A stretch of 36,723 bases of DNA from Bacteriovoracaceae bacterium (lineage in GTDB: Bacteria; Bdellovibrionota; Bacteriovoracia; Bacteriovoracales; Bacteriovoracaceae), in NCBI GenBank assembly GCA_020630335.1, contig JAHDBN010000015.1, positions 24,609 through 61,331 on the forward strand, written 5' to 3'. Of the stretch, positions 7,291 to 15,717 are shown piece after piece (position 1 is the first letter of the stretch; every line of letters begins with the position of its first letter). The translations under genes were made by a program, and so were the position numbers. The notes under the pieces were generated by a model. That model ran no database searches and had not been told where the DNA came from. It worked only from the letters and a program-made list of their open reading frames with translations.

Positions 7291-9150
7291 ATGCTAAAAA
7301 AATTAAACATTCAGGGTTTTTATCGTTTTTTTTTCACAGCTGTGTTTATTTTTATTCTTATTCAATTTCCTTTTCATAATTTTGAATCAATTTTTTATGA
7401 TTTATGGATAAAGGTTACTCCTAAATCTAAGCCGGCATTATCATTTAGTCTGATTGGGTTAGATGAATCTAATGATCAGATTTTAGGAGAATACTATCCT
7501 TATTCTTATGCAACTCATTTAAAATTTATAAAAAAAATTATTGATGATGAACCAGCAGCAATTATCTACTTGGTAAATTTTGAAGAACCTAGTGTAGAGG
7601 AAGACAATATTTATTATGAAGAGTTTGCTGAGTTTATTGAGCAATACAAAAATAGAGGTGGAGTTTTTAGGTTTGGAACGGGCTTAGATCTCTGGGGAGA
7701 ACAAGTTCCTCCTGAAGCATTAAAGCGATTAGAATATTCACCTGCTCTTATTCATGTTGATGGTGAGAGTTTTTCTAAAGATGGAATTCACAGGAAAGCA
7801 ATTTTAAATATATCAGGAGAAGATTCACTTCATCTCTGGCTGTCTAATAAAATTAAAGAAAAGAATAACCTTGAATCCATCCCTGCAAATGAAACTTGGG
7901 GTGCTTATTATTCCAATGATGCCGATGCTGTTTTTGCAAACTATCGTCATAAATTAAAATTTGTAGGTGAGAGTAAAACAGTAGAAACTCTTCCTTTTTA
8001 TAAAGTTTTAAGTGGAAATTTCCCTCCAAAACATTTTAGTAAAAAAATTGTCATCATTGGGCCTAATTATCTTTCAAATGTAGATGATTTTGCCCTAACT
8101 CCCTTTGATAGAGATAGAAAGGTACCCAAATTACTAGTCCACTCTTCTATTGTTAATTCGTTATATAGAGGAAAAACTTTATTTAAAATCCCAGAATTTA
8201 TAACTCATATCTTAACTTTATTATTAGCTCTTGCTCTTTCTTTGGTAATTTCAAAATATAATCCAGCTAGAGGTTTATTGATTTCATTAATAGTTTTAGC
8301 TGGGATACTTATTTTAGCATTTTTCTTATTTGCATTTGGAGGAATGTGGCTAAAGATAGCGCATTTATTATTATCAGTATTCATTGTTGTCTATGTATGG
8401 TTTCCACTAAAAGCTATGAGTGAATATCAAACAAGATTTGCTATAGAAGAAGAGTCTAAAATTTTAAAGAAAGTAGAAAATTTAAAGCAAAATTTTATAT
8501 CTCTTATGAGTCATGATTTAAAAACTCCTGTTGCAAAAATTCAAGGGATAGCAGATATTTTAAATTTAAAACTTAAAGATGATGAACCTAAAAAATTAGT
8601 TGGTGATATAACAGCTTCAACTAAAGAATTAAATTCTTTTATTACTTCTATTTTGGATTTAACAAAAATTGAATCAAGTAATTTAAAGCTTAACTTTCAA
8701 TCAATTGATATTAATAAAATTATAGAAGATGCAGTTTATGGATTAGAATTTGAAAGATCATCTAAAGAGATTATAGTTAACAAAGAACTTTCACCTTTAT
8801 ATCCGATAAAAGTAGACGAAAAATTAATTCACAGAGTGATAGCAAATATTGTTGAAAACGCTATTAAATATACTCCAGAGAAAAGCTCAATTGATATAAA
8901 GACAGAAGATGATGAGAATTGGGTATATATATTTATTACGGATAATGGACCTGGAATTCCTCAAGAAGATGTAGAACATATTTTTGATAAATTTTATCGA
9001 GTGAAAAATGATGACTCGCACAAGATCAAAGGTTCAGGTCTCGGACTTTATTTGGTAAAATATTTTGTAGAACTTCATGAGGGAACAATTGGAGTTGAGT
9101 CTGAAGTTGGAGTTGGCACGACTTTCAAGATTAAATTAAGAAATGAGTAG
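7291..9150 (+). CDS. CHASE2-domain sensor histidine kinase
   Basis: A 619-residue membrane kinase. One helix at about 10-28 is followed by an extracytoplasmic CHASE2-type sensor domain (about 30-300) and three closely spaced helices (about 304-373), the usual CHASE2 layout. The cytoplasmic part has the H-box Met-Ser-His408-Asp-Leu-Lys-Thr-Pro, the N-box around residue 521 (Asn-Ile-Val-Glu-Asn-Ala), the G1 box Asp-Asn-Gly-Pro-Gly-Ile-Pro near 550 and the G2 box Gly-Ser-Gly-Leu-Gly-Leu near 580, all intact. It should autophosphorylate at His408 and pass phosphate to the regulator encoded eight bases downstream. The ligand cannot be read from sequence. It heads an operon with the regulator, lspA and an lgt-like gene, and is divergent from the BFD pair across about 130 bases. 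The ribosome site is weak. Confidence 0.9.
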   Translation: MLKKLNIQGFYRFFFTAVFIFILIQFPFHNFESIFYDLWIKVTPKSKPALSFSLIGLDESNDQILGEYYPYSYATHLKFIKKIIDDEPAAIIYLVNFEEPSVEEDNIYYEEFAEFIEQYKNRGGVFRFGTGLDLWGEQVPPEALKRLEYSPALIHVDGESFSKDGIHRKAILNISGEDSLHLWLSNKIKEKNNLESIPANETWGAYYSNDADAVFANYRHKLKFVGESKTVETLPFYKVLSGNFPPKHFSKKIVIIGPNYLSNVDDFALTPFDRDRKVPKLLVHSSIVNSLYRGKTLFKIPEFITHILTLLLALALSLVISKYNPARGLLISLIVLAGILILAFFLFAFGGMWLKIAHLLLSVFIVVYVWFPLKAMSEYQTRFAIEEESKILKKVENLKQNFISLMSHDLKTPVAKIQGIADILNLKLKDDEPKKLVGDITASTKELNSFITSILDLTKIESSNLKLNFQSIDINKIIEDAVYGLEFERSSKEIIVNKELSPLYPIKVDEKLIHRVIANIVENAIKYTPEKSSIDIKTEDDENWVYIFITDNGPGIPQEDVEHIFDKFYRVKNDDSHKIKGSGLGLYLVKYFVELHEGTIGVESEVGVGTTFKIKLRNE

Positions 9151-9158
9151 GAGAAAGC

Positions 9159-10652
9159 ATGTATAAAGTATTAGTAGTTGATGATGATAAGATCTTGCAA
9201 CAGTCTGTTAAAGATGCTTTGGAATATCACCAATTTCAAGTTGAAGTAGCTGATAATGGAAAAATCGCTGTAGAAAAAGTTTACGGATCAAAATTTGATT
9301 TAGTTGTTATGGATGTAAACATGCCGCAAATGTCTGGTATGGAAGCTCTTGTTGAAATGAAAAAGCATGATCCAAGTTTAATAGTTCTCATCATGACTGC
9401 TTACTCCAATGTCAATGATGCAGTAAAGGCAGTAAAAGAAGGGGCTTATAATTATTTAGAAAAGCCAATTACTTCTGAAAATTTAGTAGCACTTATAAAA
9501 AGAGCATTAAAGGCAAGATCACTTGTTGAAACTACTGCTTTTTCTGCTCCAAAAATTTCAGTTGATGGTGAATCAACAGAAGGAAAATTTATTGGTGAAT
9601 CTAATGAGATGAAAAAAGTTTTTAATATCATCTCAAAACTTGCAAAGGTTGCAACACCTGTTCTTATTAGAGGTGAGTCAGGAACAGGAAAAGAATTAGT
9701 TGCAAGAGCTATTCATTTTAATTCTCCAAGAAAAGATGAAAAACTTGTAACTATTAACTGTGGATCAATTCCTGAAACGCTAATAGAGTCAGAACTTTTT
9801 GGTCACGAAAAAGGTGCTTTTACAGGAGCTGATTCAAGAAAAATTGGTAAGTTTCAATACGCAAATGGAGGAACGTTATTTCTAGACGAAATTGGAGATA
9901 TTTCTCATGCTATGCAAGTAAAGCTATTAAGAGTTTTACAAGAACAAACCTTTACTCCTATTGGATCAAATAGGGAAGTTAAAGTTGATGTGCGTATAAT
10001 TGCAGCTAGCCATAAACCTTTTGAAAAAATGATCTCAGAAGGGACTTTTAGAGAAGATCTTTTTTATAGATTAAATGTTTTACCAGTTTATCTTCCAGCT
10101 CTAAGAGAAAGAACAGGTGATATACCTCACTTAGTTGAATATTATGTTAAGTACTTTAATTCTGTTCACAACTTAAATATTTCAGGTTTTAGTCCAGAAG
10201 CATTAGAAGTTTTAAAAGGATATGGCTGGCCAGGAAACATTAGGGAACTAAGAAATGTTGTAGAACATTGTTTTATTATGGAATCTGGAGATCAGGTAAG
10301 TGTAGAATCTCTACCTGCGGTATTATTAAATTCTAATGGAGAGAAAGAAGCAAGTGAGAGATCTGATGTTATAGATATTGAAGGAATCAGAAATTCTGTT
10401 ATTGATGATCTTCACAAAGATGACGGAAGATTATCACAATACACATTTAAGTTTGCTCAAATTGGTGAAGGTGACTCTGTAAAGTTAGATTTTCAAAGAT
10501 CAAAAGAAGAGTTTGAAAAAGAATTTATAACGAAGGCCTTAAAACTTCACAAAGGGAAAATTAATCAAACTGCATTACATGCTAATATCCCTAAAAAAAC
10601 ACTACTTAGAAAAATTGAAAAATATGGATTAGTTCCAAAAGAATTTTATTAG
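9159..10652 (+). CDS. NtrC-family sigma-54-dependent response regulator
   Basis: A 497-residue activator. The receiver domain (1-120) has the acidic pocket Asp8-Asp9-Asp10, phosphoacceptor Asp52 and Lys102. The AAA+ domain shows Walker A Gly-Glu-Ser-Gly-Thr-Gly-Lys near 172, the sigma-54 contact loop GAFTGA near 218, Walker B Leu-Phe-Leu-Asp-Glu near 240 and the arginine-rich Arg-Glu-Asp-Leu-Phe-Tyr-Arg segment. A longer than usual spacer (about 388-455) precedes a Fis-type helix-turn-helix at the C-terminus. It should activate sigma-54 promoters when phosphorylated by the adjoining CHASE2 kinase. A sigma-54-type promoter does occur in this window at 33905, but no link is shown. AGGAG-like ribosome site, eight-base gap from the kinase. 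Confidence 0.93.
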   Translation: MYKVLVVDDDKILQQSVKDALEYHQFQVEVADNGKIAVEKVYGSKFDLVVMDVNMPQMSGMEALVEMKKHDPSLIVLIMTAYSNVNDAVKAVKEGAYNYLEKPITSENLVALIKRALKARSLVETTAFSAPKISVDGESTEGKFIGESNEMKKVFNIISKLAKVATPVLIRGESGTGKELVARAIHFNSPRKDEKLVTINCGSIPETLIESELFGHEKGAFTGADSRKIGKFQYANGGTLFLDEIGDISHAMQVKLLRVLQEQTFTPIGSNREVKVDVRIIAASHKPFEKMISEGTFREDLFYRLNVLPVYLPALRERTGDIPHLVEYYVKYFNSVHNLNISGFSPEALEVLKGYGWPGNIRELRNVVEHCFIMESGDQVSVESLPAVLLNSNGEKEASERSDVIDIEGIRNSVIDDLHKDDGRLSQYTFKFAQIGEGDSVKLDFQRSKEEFEKEFITKALKLHKGKINQTALHANIPKKTLLRKIEKYGLVPKEFY

Positions 10653-10659
10653 GATTTAT

Positions 10660-11157
10660 ATGAAACGGTTATGGTGGCTACTTGTTCTTATTGTTTTTTT
10701 AATAATCGCAGATCAGATGAGTAAGGGTTATATAGAATCAAATTACCAATTAGGTGAAAGTACTCAGGTTATTAAAAACTTTTTTCATATCACTTATGTT
10801 CAAAACAGAGGAGCTTTTTGGGGGATAGGTCAGGAATGGTCTGAGATGATGAGAAAGTTTGTTTTCTTATTTTTATCTTCAGGCATAGCACTCTTTGTTT
10901 TCTATCTTCTTTTTAAATCCTTAAAGGATGTATTTATACAATCTTTTGCTTACGCCCTAATTATTGCTGGAGCTATAGGAAATCTTATTGATAGATTTTT
11001 ACTTGGATACGTTATAGATATGTTTGATTTTTTTATAGTAACAGGGGAAACAACTTATAGATGGGCAGTTTTTAATGTTGCTGATGCTTGTATTAGTGTT
11101 GCTATAGGACTTCTTATTTATGAAGAGTTATTTTTAAGAAAAAAACAAAAAGCTTAA
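10660..11157 (+). CDS. lspA: Lipoprotein signal peptidase (signal peptidase II)
   Basis: A 165-residue inner-membrane aspartyl protease that removes the signal peptide from diacylglyceryl-modified prolipoproteins. Four hydrophobic helices are visible. The family boxes are present: Asp18-Gln near the N-terminus, Gln-Asn-Arg-Gly-Ala-Phe-Trp-Gly, Gly-Asn-Leu-Ile-Asp-Arg, and the catalytic pair Asp120 (Val-Ile-Asp) and Asp142 (Phe-Asn-Val-Ala-Asp). The length is typical. It starts seven bases after the response regulator stop with an AGGA site, and its stop overlaps the next start (TAATG), so it is the third gene of the operon. Placement behind a two-component system is unusual and may tie lipoprotein maturation to envelope signalling (inference). 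Confidence 0.95.
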   Translation: MKRLWWLLVLIVFLIIADQMSKGYIESNYQLGESTQVIKNFFHITYVQNRGAFWGIGQEWSEMMRKFVFLFLSSGIALFVFYLLFKSLKDVFIQSFAYALIIAGAIGNLIDRFLLGYVIDMFDFFIVTGETTYRWAVFNVADACISVAIGLLIYEELFLRKKQKA

Positions 11158-11813
11158 TGTCTATTCACGTATATCCATTTCTTGTGGGTATTGCATGTGG
11201 AATTTCTTTTTTTTATTTTAACTCTTATTCAAAGAATAAATTCTCTAAAAATCTTCTTTTCTTATTTCTAGTACTAACTTCTTCTTTTTTGGGAGCAAAA
11301 CTATTATTTCTATTAACTCTACCAAAGCATATTAAATTCTCGATAAGCAGTGTTAGTTTTTTGAATAGTGGTGGATATGTTTTTTATGGTGGACTTATCT
11401 TAGGAATAATAAGCTTTTATTTTTTTACAAAGTTAAATAAAAATTTTTCAAAAAAATTTATTATTCCTGCTCTTTGCTTAGGCCATGGAATTGGAAGGCT
11501 AGCTTGCTATCAAGCTGGTTGTTGTTATGGATTAAATTACAAAGGAATAGTTTTACCTGTTCAACTACTAGAAGCTTCTATCTTATTTTTGATGTTTCTA
11601 TTTTTTCATAATCGAAAAAATAAAAATTTTTTCTATCAATCGAAACAATACTTGCTTATTTATTCTTCTGTGAGATTTCTATTAGAATTTTTAAGAGATG
11701 ATCAGTTAAGAGGTTTTTATTTCGGTTTAAGTACTTCTCAAATTATTTCTATATGTATTTTGTTTGGCCTTGCTATCGAAAAAACGCTTAATAAAAAATC
11801 ATCTTTAAATTAA
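11157..11813 (+). CDS. Short Lgt-like prolipoprotein diacylglyceryl transferase family protein
   Basis: A 218-residue polytopic membrane protein, shorter than classical Lgt (about 260-290). It keeps the Lgt signature Gly-His-Gly-Ile-Gly-Arg114-Leu-Ala-Cys with the following Ala-Gly-Cys-Cys-Tyr-Gly, plus Pro-Val-Gln-Leu-Leu-Glu and Glu-Phe-Leu-Arg-Asp-Asp motifs and a late Ser-Gln segment. In classical Lgt a His-Gly-Gly-Leu motif carries an important His; here it reads Tyr77-Gly-Gly-Leu. It may still transfer diacylglycerol to lipobox cysteines, or act on another thiol or hydroxyl acceptor. Its start overlaps the lspA stop by one base (TAATG), so the two lipoprotein-maturation enzymes are translationally coupled. 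Confidence 0.8.
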   Translation: MSIHVYPFLVGIACGISFFYFNSYSKNKFSKNLLFLFLVLTSSFLGAKLLFLLTLPKHIKFSISSVSFLNSGGYVFYGGLILGIISFYFFTKLNKNFSKKFIIPALCLGHGIGRLACYQAGCCYGLNYKGIVLPVQLLEASILFLMFLFFHNRKNKNFFYQSKQYLLIYSSVRFLLEFLRDDQLRGFYFGLSTSQIISICILFGLAIEKTLNKKSSLN

Positions 11814-11893
11814 GGCCATTAAAACCTTACAAGAATACTCATGAATTTCATTTAATGCTATTTTTTACGGGTTTAATATCCAAAGGAGAAGGA

Positions 11894-13303
11894 ATGTTTA
11901 AAGTATTATGTTTTTTATTGCCATTTGTTGGTTTTTCTAAAGTGGCTTTATCGCCAGAGAGTATGTTGAGAAACGCGAAGGGAACTTTTTTACAATTAGA
12001 TGAAGCAGGAGGAGATTGGTTTAATTCTTCGCCAGATGAGTCTATTGAAGGGGCAAGTGTAAATAAAGTATATGAAGAGTTTGGTGCACCTAAAAATGAA
12101 ATTATTGTAGCAGTTATTGATTCTGGTGTTGATGTTAATCATGAAGATTTAAAAGGAAAAATTTGGATAAATAAAAATGAAATTCCAAATGATGGAAAAG
12201 ATAATGATGGTAATGGTTATATTGATGACTATTATGGATGGAACTTTCTAGGAAGTAAGCTTGGAATGGGTAAGGTTTTAGAAAATAAAACTTTTATAAA
12301 GGGTGAAGACAAGTATCAAGTTAATGATACTAACCTTGAGTTTGCAAGAGAGTTAAAAAGATTAGGCGAACTTAATAGAGATCTTACTCAGGAAGAAAAA
12401 GATTTAATTGTAAAACTTAAAAAATATGAAAGAGAGACTTGTGATTTTATGACTAGGTTACAGCGTCCTTATTGGTGTGACGGAGATCATACAAATCTTG
12501 CTAAGGATCTTGTAGCTAAAGAGAAAAAGAAAGTAAAAAAATATAATTATGGAAATAATGATATTATAGGACCTGATTCAAGTCATGGGACTCATGTTGC
12601 GGGAATAATTGCAGCTAATAGAAAAAATAATTTAGGTATGAAAGGTGTTGCTTCAAATGTAAAAATTATGGCAATTAGAGCTGTACCCAATGGGGATGAA
12701 TTAGATGAAGATGTTGCAAATGCAATTGTCTACGCAGTTGATAATGGTGCGAAAGTAATTAACATGAGTTTTGGTAAAGCATTCTCTCCAAAAAAATCAA
12801 TGGTTAATAGAGCAGTAAAATATGCTAGAAAGAATGGTGTTTTACTCGTACATGCTGCAGGTAATGATGGAAAAGAAAATTTTATTGATAATAACTTTCC
12901 TAATAAAAGAATAACTAAAAAGACTAATGCAAGTAATTGGATAGAAGTTGGAGCGTCATCAAGATCAGCTGGATCAAGATTATCTGCAAACTTTTCAAAT
13001 TATAGCGAAATTTTTGTTGATTTATTTGCTCCTGGAGTTGGAATTTATTCAACAACTCCTAATAATAGATATAAATCTTTCAGTGGAACATCTATGGCAT
13101 CACCTGTAGTAGCGGGATGTGCAGCATTATTACTTGGTTATGATAATACCCTAGAAGCTAAAGAGATTAGAGCAGTTCTAAACTTAAGTGTTAAGAAATA
13201 CGAGGGATTAGAAGTTGATGCACCGTTAAATGGATTCTTTGAAGATCTATCAAAAACTGGTGGAATTATTGATATTTATAAAGCAGTTAAATCTATAAAA
13301 TAG
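11894..13303 (+). CDS. Secreted subtilisin-like serine protease (S8 family)
   Basis: A 469-residue protease. The start at ATG 11894 is chosen because a strong AAAGGAGAAGG site precedes it and a signal peptide (about 1-18) follows at once; an in-frame ATG 39 bases upstream lacks both. The triad is Asp76 (Ala-Val-Ile-Asp-Ser-Gly), His231 (His-Gly-Thr-His-Val-Ala-Gly) and Ser400 (Gly-Thr-Ser-Met-Ala-Ser-Pro), with an oxyanion Asn in Ala-Ala-Gly-Asn. Between Asp and His lies an Asp-Gly-Asn-Gly-Tyr-Ile-Asp-Asp segment, then a charged helical insertion with two cysteines, making the Asp-His gap far longer than in subtilisin. There is no long pro-domain. A terminator follows at 13331. Likely an exported nutrient or prey-protein protease (inference). 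Confidence 0.92.
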   Translation: MFKVLCFLLPFVGFSKVALSPESMLRNAKGTFLQLDEAGGDWFNSSPDESIEGASVNKVYEEFGAPKNEIIVAVIDSGVDVNHEDLKGKIWINKNEIPNDGKDNDGNGYIDDYYGWNFLGSKLGMGKVLENKTFIKGEDKYQVNDTNLEFARELKRLGELNRDLTQEEKDLIVKLKKYERETCDFMTRLQRPYWCDGDHTNLAKDLVAKEKKKVKKYNYGNNDIIGPDSSHGTHVAGIIAANRKNNLGMKGVASNVKIMAIRAVPNGDELDEDVANAIVYAVDNGAKVINMSFGKAFSPKKSMVNRAVKYARKNGVLLVHAAGNDGKENFIDNNFPNKRITKKTNASNWIEVGASSRSAGSRLSANFSNYSEIFVDLFAPGVGIYSTTPNNRYKSFSGTSMASPVVAGCAALLLGYDNTLEAKEIRAVLNLSVKKYEGLEVDAPLNGFFEDLSKTGGIIDIYKAVKSIK

Positions 13304-13330
13304 TAGAATATTTAAAAATTATTCTTGAGA

Positions 13331-13357
13331 GGCCATCTGTAAGAGATGGCCTTTTTT
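13331..13357 (+). terminator. Rho-independent terminator
   Basis: An 8-bp perfect stem GGCCATCT/AGATGGCC with a five-base loop, directly followed by six T. It lies 27 bases after the subtilase stop and closes that transcript. Confidence 0.92.
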
Positions 13358-13405
13358 ATGCAAAGTGTAAAAGAGTGACACTACGTGAAAACTAAACATT
13401 TGTTT

Positions 13406-13435
13406 ACTGACACACTAAAAAATTTGTCCTAAGTT
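13406..13435 (+). promoter_or_regulatory. Promoter-like element shared by two paralogous genes (copy 1)
   Basis: Begins ACTGACACACT and has TAAGTT at offset 25. The same two blocks at the same offset occur before the downstream paralogue (14463-14492). CTGACA is one base from a -35 consensus, and the box around TAAG would be the -10, though the 15-16 base spacer is short. The first block ends 51 bases before the start codon of the gene at 13468. Confidence 0.45.
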
Positions 13436-13467
13436 TCATTTACTTTAAAAACGTATAGGAGGTTTTT

Positions 13468-14364
13468 ATGAAAACAATGATTTTATCATTTGTTATGCTT
13501 TTTTCTTTAAGTTCTTTGGCTCAATACACTCCACGAGTAGATGTAAATATGGGTCTACAAAAAGTTGGGGATTATGTTGATGTTTTAATTAAGACTCAAG
13601 GTTATGCTTACGCTGGATCAACAACAAGGTTTGAGAGACTTTATATTTTAAAGTTTAAAGCAGAAGGAGCAGGTAATAGCTCTGGAATAGGCGATAATAT
13701 TTCATCTATTGGTGTTGAAGCATCTCTACTTCAAGGAGATTTAATCTATGATTACTCAGCGGAAGGTGGGGTTCATTTTGGTTTCTCCCTTCTTGATTAT
13801 CAATACAATAAAAATATTGATATTAATCAAGGTGGCACAGCAACGCTTACAGTTCTTGGTGTGAGAGCTGGTGGGGCAGTAAGTCTTAATGATGAAAACA
13901 GCATGAAGTTATTTGTTAATACAGCTGCCTCTTTTGGAGGGATTCTTTTAAATACTGAAAGAATGGATGATGGACAAGGACATACTGGACTAGGAAGAAG
14001 TGGAGCGACTACTTATGATGCTGAGTTAGGATTGATCGTAAAGAAACTTAAGTTTTCTGTAGGTGTTAGAGGTCAAAATATCAGAAGCCAAGGATATGAT
14101 GAATATTATGGTGTTCAGTGTGATCGGTATTATGGTTGTTATGATGTTTTTGGAACTGAATTCTCAGAGCATCACAGGTTCAGAGAATTATTTGTTAAGC
14201 TTGTTTGGAAAATTTCTCCAAGATTTCAAGTTTATGGAAAAGTTGCATCTAGAAGATATAAAGTTGATGATTACTATGGAGTGATTGATTCTTCAAATGA
14301 TTCTGCTACTTACCTTCAAGTTGGAGCGAAGTATAGGTTTGGTGGAAAGAAGAAAAGAAAATAA
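13468..14364 (+). CDS. Putative outer-membrane beta-barrel protein, paralogue 1
   Basis: A 298-residue exported protein with a signal peptide (about 1-18, cut after Leu-Ala before Gln-Tyr-Thr-Pro). The rest alternates polar and hydrophobic residues with many Gly and aromatic residues, as expected of a transmembrane beta-barrel, and ends Lys-Tyr-Arg-Phe-Gly-Gly followed by a basic tail. A loop near 210-240 is rich in Tyr, Asp and Cys. It has no recognised family. The next gene (14524) is clearly a paralogue: both mature proteins open Gln-Tyr-Thr-Pro-(Arg/Lys)-Val and share Gly-Leu-Gln-Lys-Val-Gly-Asp, Asn-Ile-Asp-Ile and Arg-Ala-Gly-Gly. A strong TAGGAGG ribosome site sits seven bases before the ATG. 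It is a single-gene unit between two terminators. Surface porin or structural barrel is a guess. Confidence 0.75.
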   Translation: MKTMILSFVMLFSLSSLAQYTPRVDVNMGLQKVGDYVDVLIKTQGYAYAGSTTRFERLYILKFKAEGAGNSSGIGDNISSIGVEASLLQGDLIYDYSAEGGVHFGFSLLDYQYNKNIDINQGGTATLTVLGVRAGGAVSLNDENSMKLFVNTAASFGGILLNTERMDDGQGHTGLGRSGATTYDAELGLIVKKLKFSVGVRGQNIRSQGYDEYYGVQCDRYYGCYDVFGTEFSEHHRFRELFVKLVWKISPRFQVYGKVASRRYKVDDYYGVIDSSNDSATYLQVGAKYRFGGKKKRK

Positions 14365-14394
14365 AATAAATCTTAAAAACATATATTAATGATG

Positions 14395-14420
14395 AAGGGC
14401 CTTTCTAAAAGGCCCTTTTT
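14395..14420 (+). terminator. Rho-independent terminator
   Basis: A 10-bp perfect stem AAGGGCCTTT/AAAGGCCCTT with a three-base loop, running into five T (which overlap the last stem pairs). It separates the two paralogous membrane-protein genes, so each is its own transcript. Confidence 0.9.
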
Positions 14421-14462
14421 ATTTTTTGTAAGAAATATTCTCAATTTTAGTGTCGTTCTGCC

Positions 14463-14492
14463 ACTGACATACTTTTTCTATATTTATAAGTT
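14463..14492 (+). promoter_or_regulatory. Promoter-like element shared by two paralogous genes (copy 2)
   Basis: Begins ACTGACATACT with TATAAGTT ending the 30-base element, matching the copy at 13406-13435 in content, internal spacing and distance to the gene (first block ends 50 bases before ATG 14524). TATAAG is a good -10; CTGACA is a near-consensus -35. Confidence 0.5.
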
Positions 14493-14523
14493 CGTAAAAA
14501 AATCATCTAAAGGGAGGAGCAAG

Positions 14524-15474
14524 ATGAACTTTTTGTATGGGCTATTATTAATAGCAATTAGTGCTTTTGGACAATACACACCAAAGGTTGAGGTGGGAAC
14601 TGGACTTCAAAAAGTTGGGGACAGAGTTGATGTTTTAGTGAAAGTTAAAGGTTATGGACTTAAATTTAAAGACGACTACAATAGAGTTTATGTTTTAAGT
14701 TTTAAAGGCGAAGCTGCTAAAGGGCTTGAGAATAATTCTGAGTTATCTTCAGTTTCAATTGAAGCTCAATTACTTAATTATAATGTTGTAGGTTCAGGAG
14801 AGCATGGAAATGCTTATGTAGGTTTTAATCTTTTTGATTATAAATTAAAAAAGAATATCGACATTGATCAAGAAAATATGCAATCTTTCACAGTTTTTGG
14901 GATTAGAGCTGGTGGTGAAGTTAAGCTTGGTGGGAAAAAAGATATTAAGATTTTTGCGAAAGCAGCTATAAACTTTTTTGATATGTTAATGAAATCAAAA
15001 AGACTTAGTGATGGACAGATGAATTCTCAATTAGGAGAAACATTTGGTGGAAGTTATAACTTAGAAGCAGGAATTCAATTTAAAAAATTAAAATTAAGTT
15101 TTGGATTGAGCGGAATTGAACAATATGCAAAAGGTGAAACATACTATACGCACACTACTTGTTCTGAATATGCTACAGATTATTATCATGATGATGGAAG
15201 CTATGCTTTCACAGAATATACTGAGTATTGTGATGATCATTATAATACTGATTATGATGAGTTTCATACTTTTCAAAAATCTTTTATTCAATTAACTTAT
15301 GAAGTTACTGATAAAATGACTTTGTTTGCTGCCTATGTAGTTAAAAAGTTTGATATTACTGATCAAACGGGAGCAATTACTGGCTCATCAAATAAAGCAA
15401 AATATGTACAAGTAGGTGTTAAGTATAGATTCGGAGGAAAAAAGAAAAAGAATAAGCCTGAGGTTTCTTTTTAG
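14524..15474 (+). CDS. Putative outer-membrane beta-barrel protein, paralogue 2
   Basis: A 316-residue exported protein. The start at ATG 14524 is chosen because a GGGAGGAG ribosome site precedes it and a signal peptide follows immediately; an in-frame start at 14389 would run through the terminator hairpin. The mature protein begins Gln-Tyr-Thr-Pro-Lys-Val and is paralogous to the gene at 13468 along its whole length, including Gly-Leu-Gln-Lys-Val-Gly-Asp, Asn-Ile-Asp-Ile-Asp, Gly-Ile-Arg-Ala-Gly-Gly and a terminal Lys-Tyr-Arg-Phe-Gly-Gly-Lys-Lys-Lys. A variable Tyr/Asp/His-rich loop with two cysteines occurs near 205-245. No family is recognised. The stop overlaps a convergent lipoprotein gene by four bases. 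Confidence 0.75.
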   Translation: MNFLYGLLLIAISAFGQYTPKVEVGTGLQKVGDRVDVLVKVKGYGLKFKDDYNRVYVLSFKGEAAKGLENNSELSSVSIEAQLLNYNVVGSGEHGNAYVGFNLFDYKLKKNIDIDQENMQSFTVFGIRAGGEVKLGGKKDIKIFAKAAINFFDMLMKSKRLSDGQMNSQLGETFGGSYNLEAGIQFKKLKLSFGLSGIEQYAKGETYYTHTTCSEYATDYYHDDGSYAFTEYTEYCDDHYNTDYDEFHTFQKSFIQLTYEVTDKMTLFAAYVVKKFDITDQTGAITGSSNKAKYVQVGVKYRFGGKKKKNKPEVSF

Positions 15475-15659
15475 TTCTGATTTTCTCTTTCTTCTAATTC
15501 TCTTGCTTGGAGATCAATTTGTTCTTCAAGTGGGAGATTTTCAAAATCTTTTATGCTCGCAATTCCTCTAGATTGTTCAGGTTTTTTTTCTATGACTTGA
15601 GCCGTTTTTTTAGGGCCAAAACAAGAAAATAAAAATAATAAGGGTAGCAAATATTTCAT
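15471..15659 (-). CDS. Small lipoprotein of unknown function
   Basis: A 62-residue protein with a lipoprotein signal: MKYLLPLLFLF followed by Ser-Cys13, a fair lipobox. The mature part is about 50 residues, charged, ending in a Glu/Gln-rich helix. An AAGGA ribosome site precedes the ATG. Its stop overlaps the convergent barrel gene by four bases. It would be acylated by Lgt and cut by LspA. No homologue is recognised. Confidence 0.7.
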   Translation of the reverse strand: MKYLLPLLFLFSCFGPKKTAQVIEKKPEQSRGIASIKDFENLPLEEQIDLQARELEERENQN

Positions 15660-15717
15660 AAAAAATCCTTTTTAATATTTTAGCAATGAATTTTGGGTAT
15701 TGAATAATAGGGGAAAG

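Noticed and set aside
14389-14523. Longer N-terminus for barrel paralogue 2
   Set aside because: The added part would be translated from the terminator hairpin and lacks a ribosome site; ATG 14524 has a strong one plus a signal peptide.
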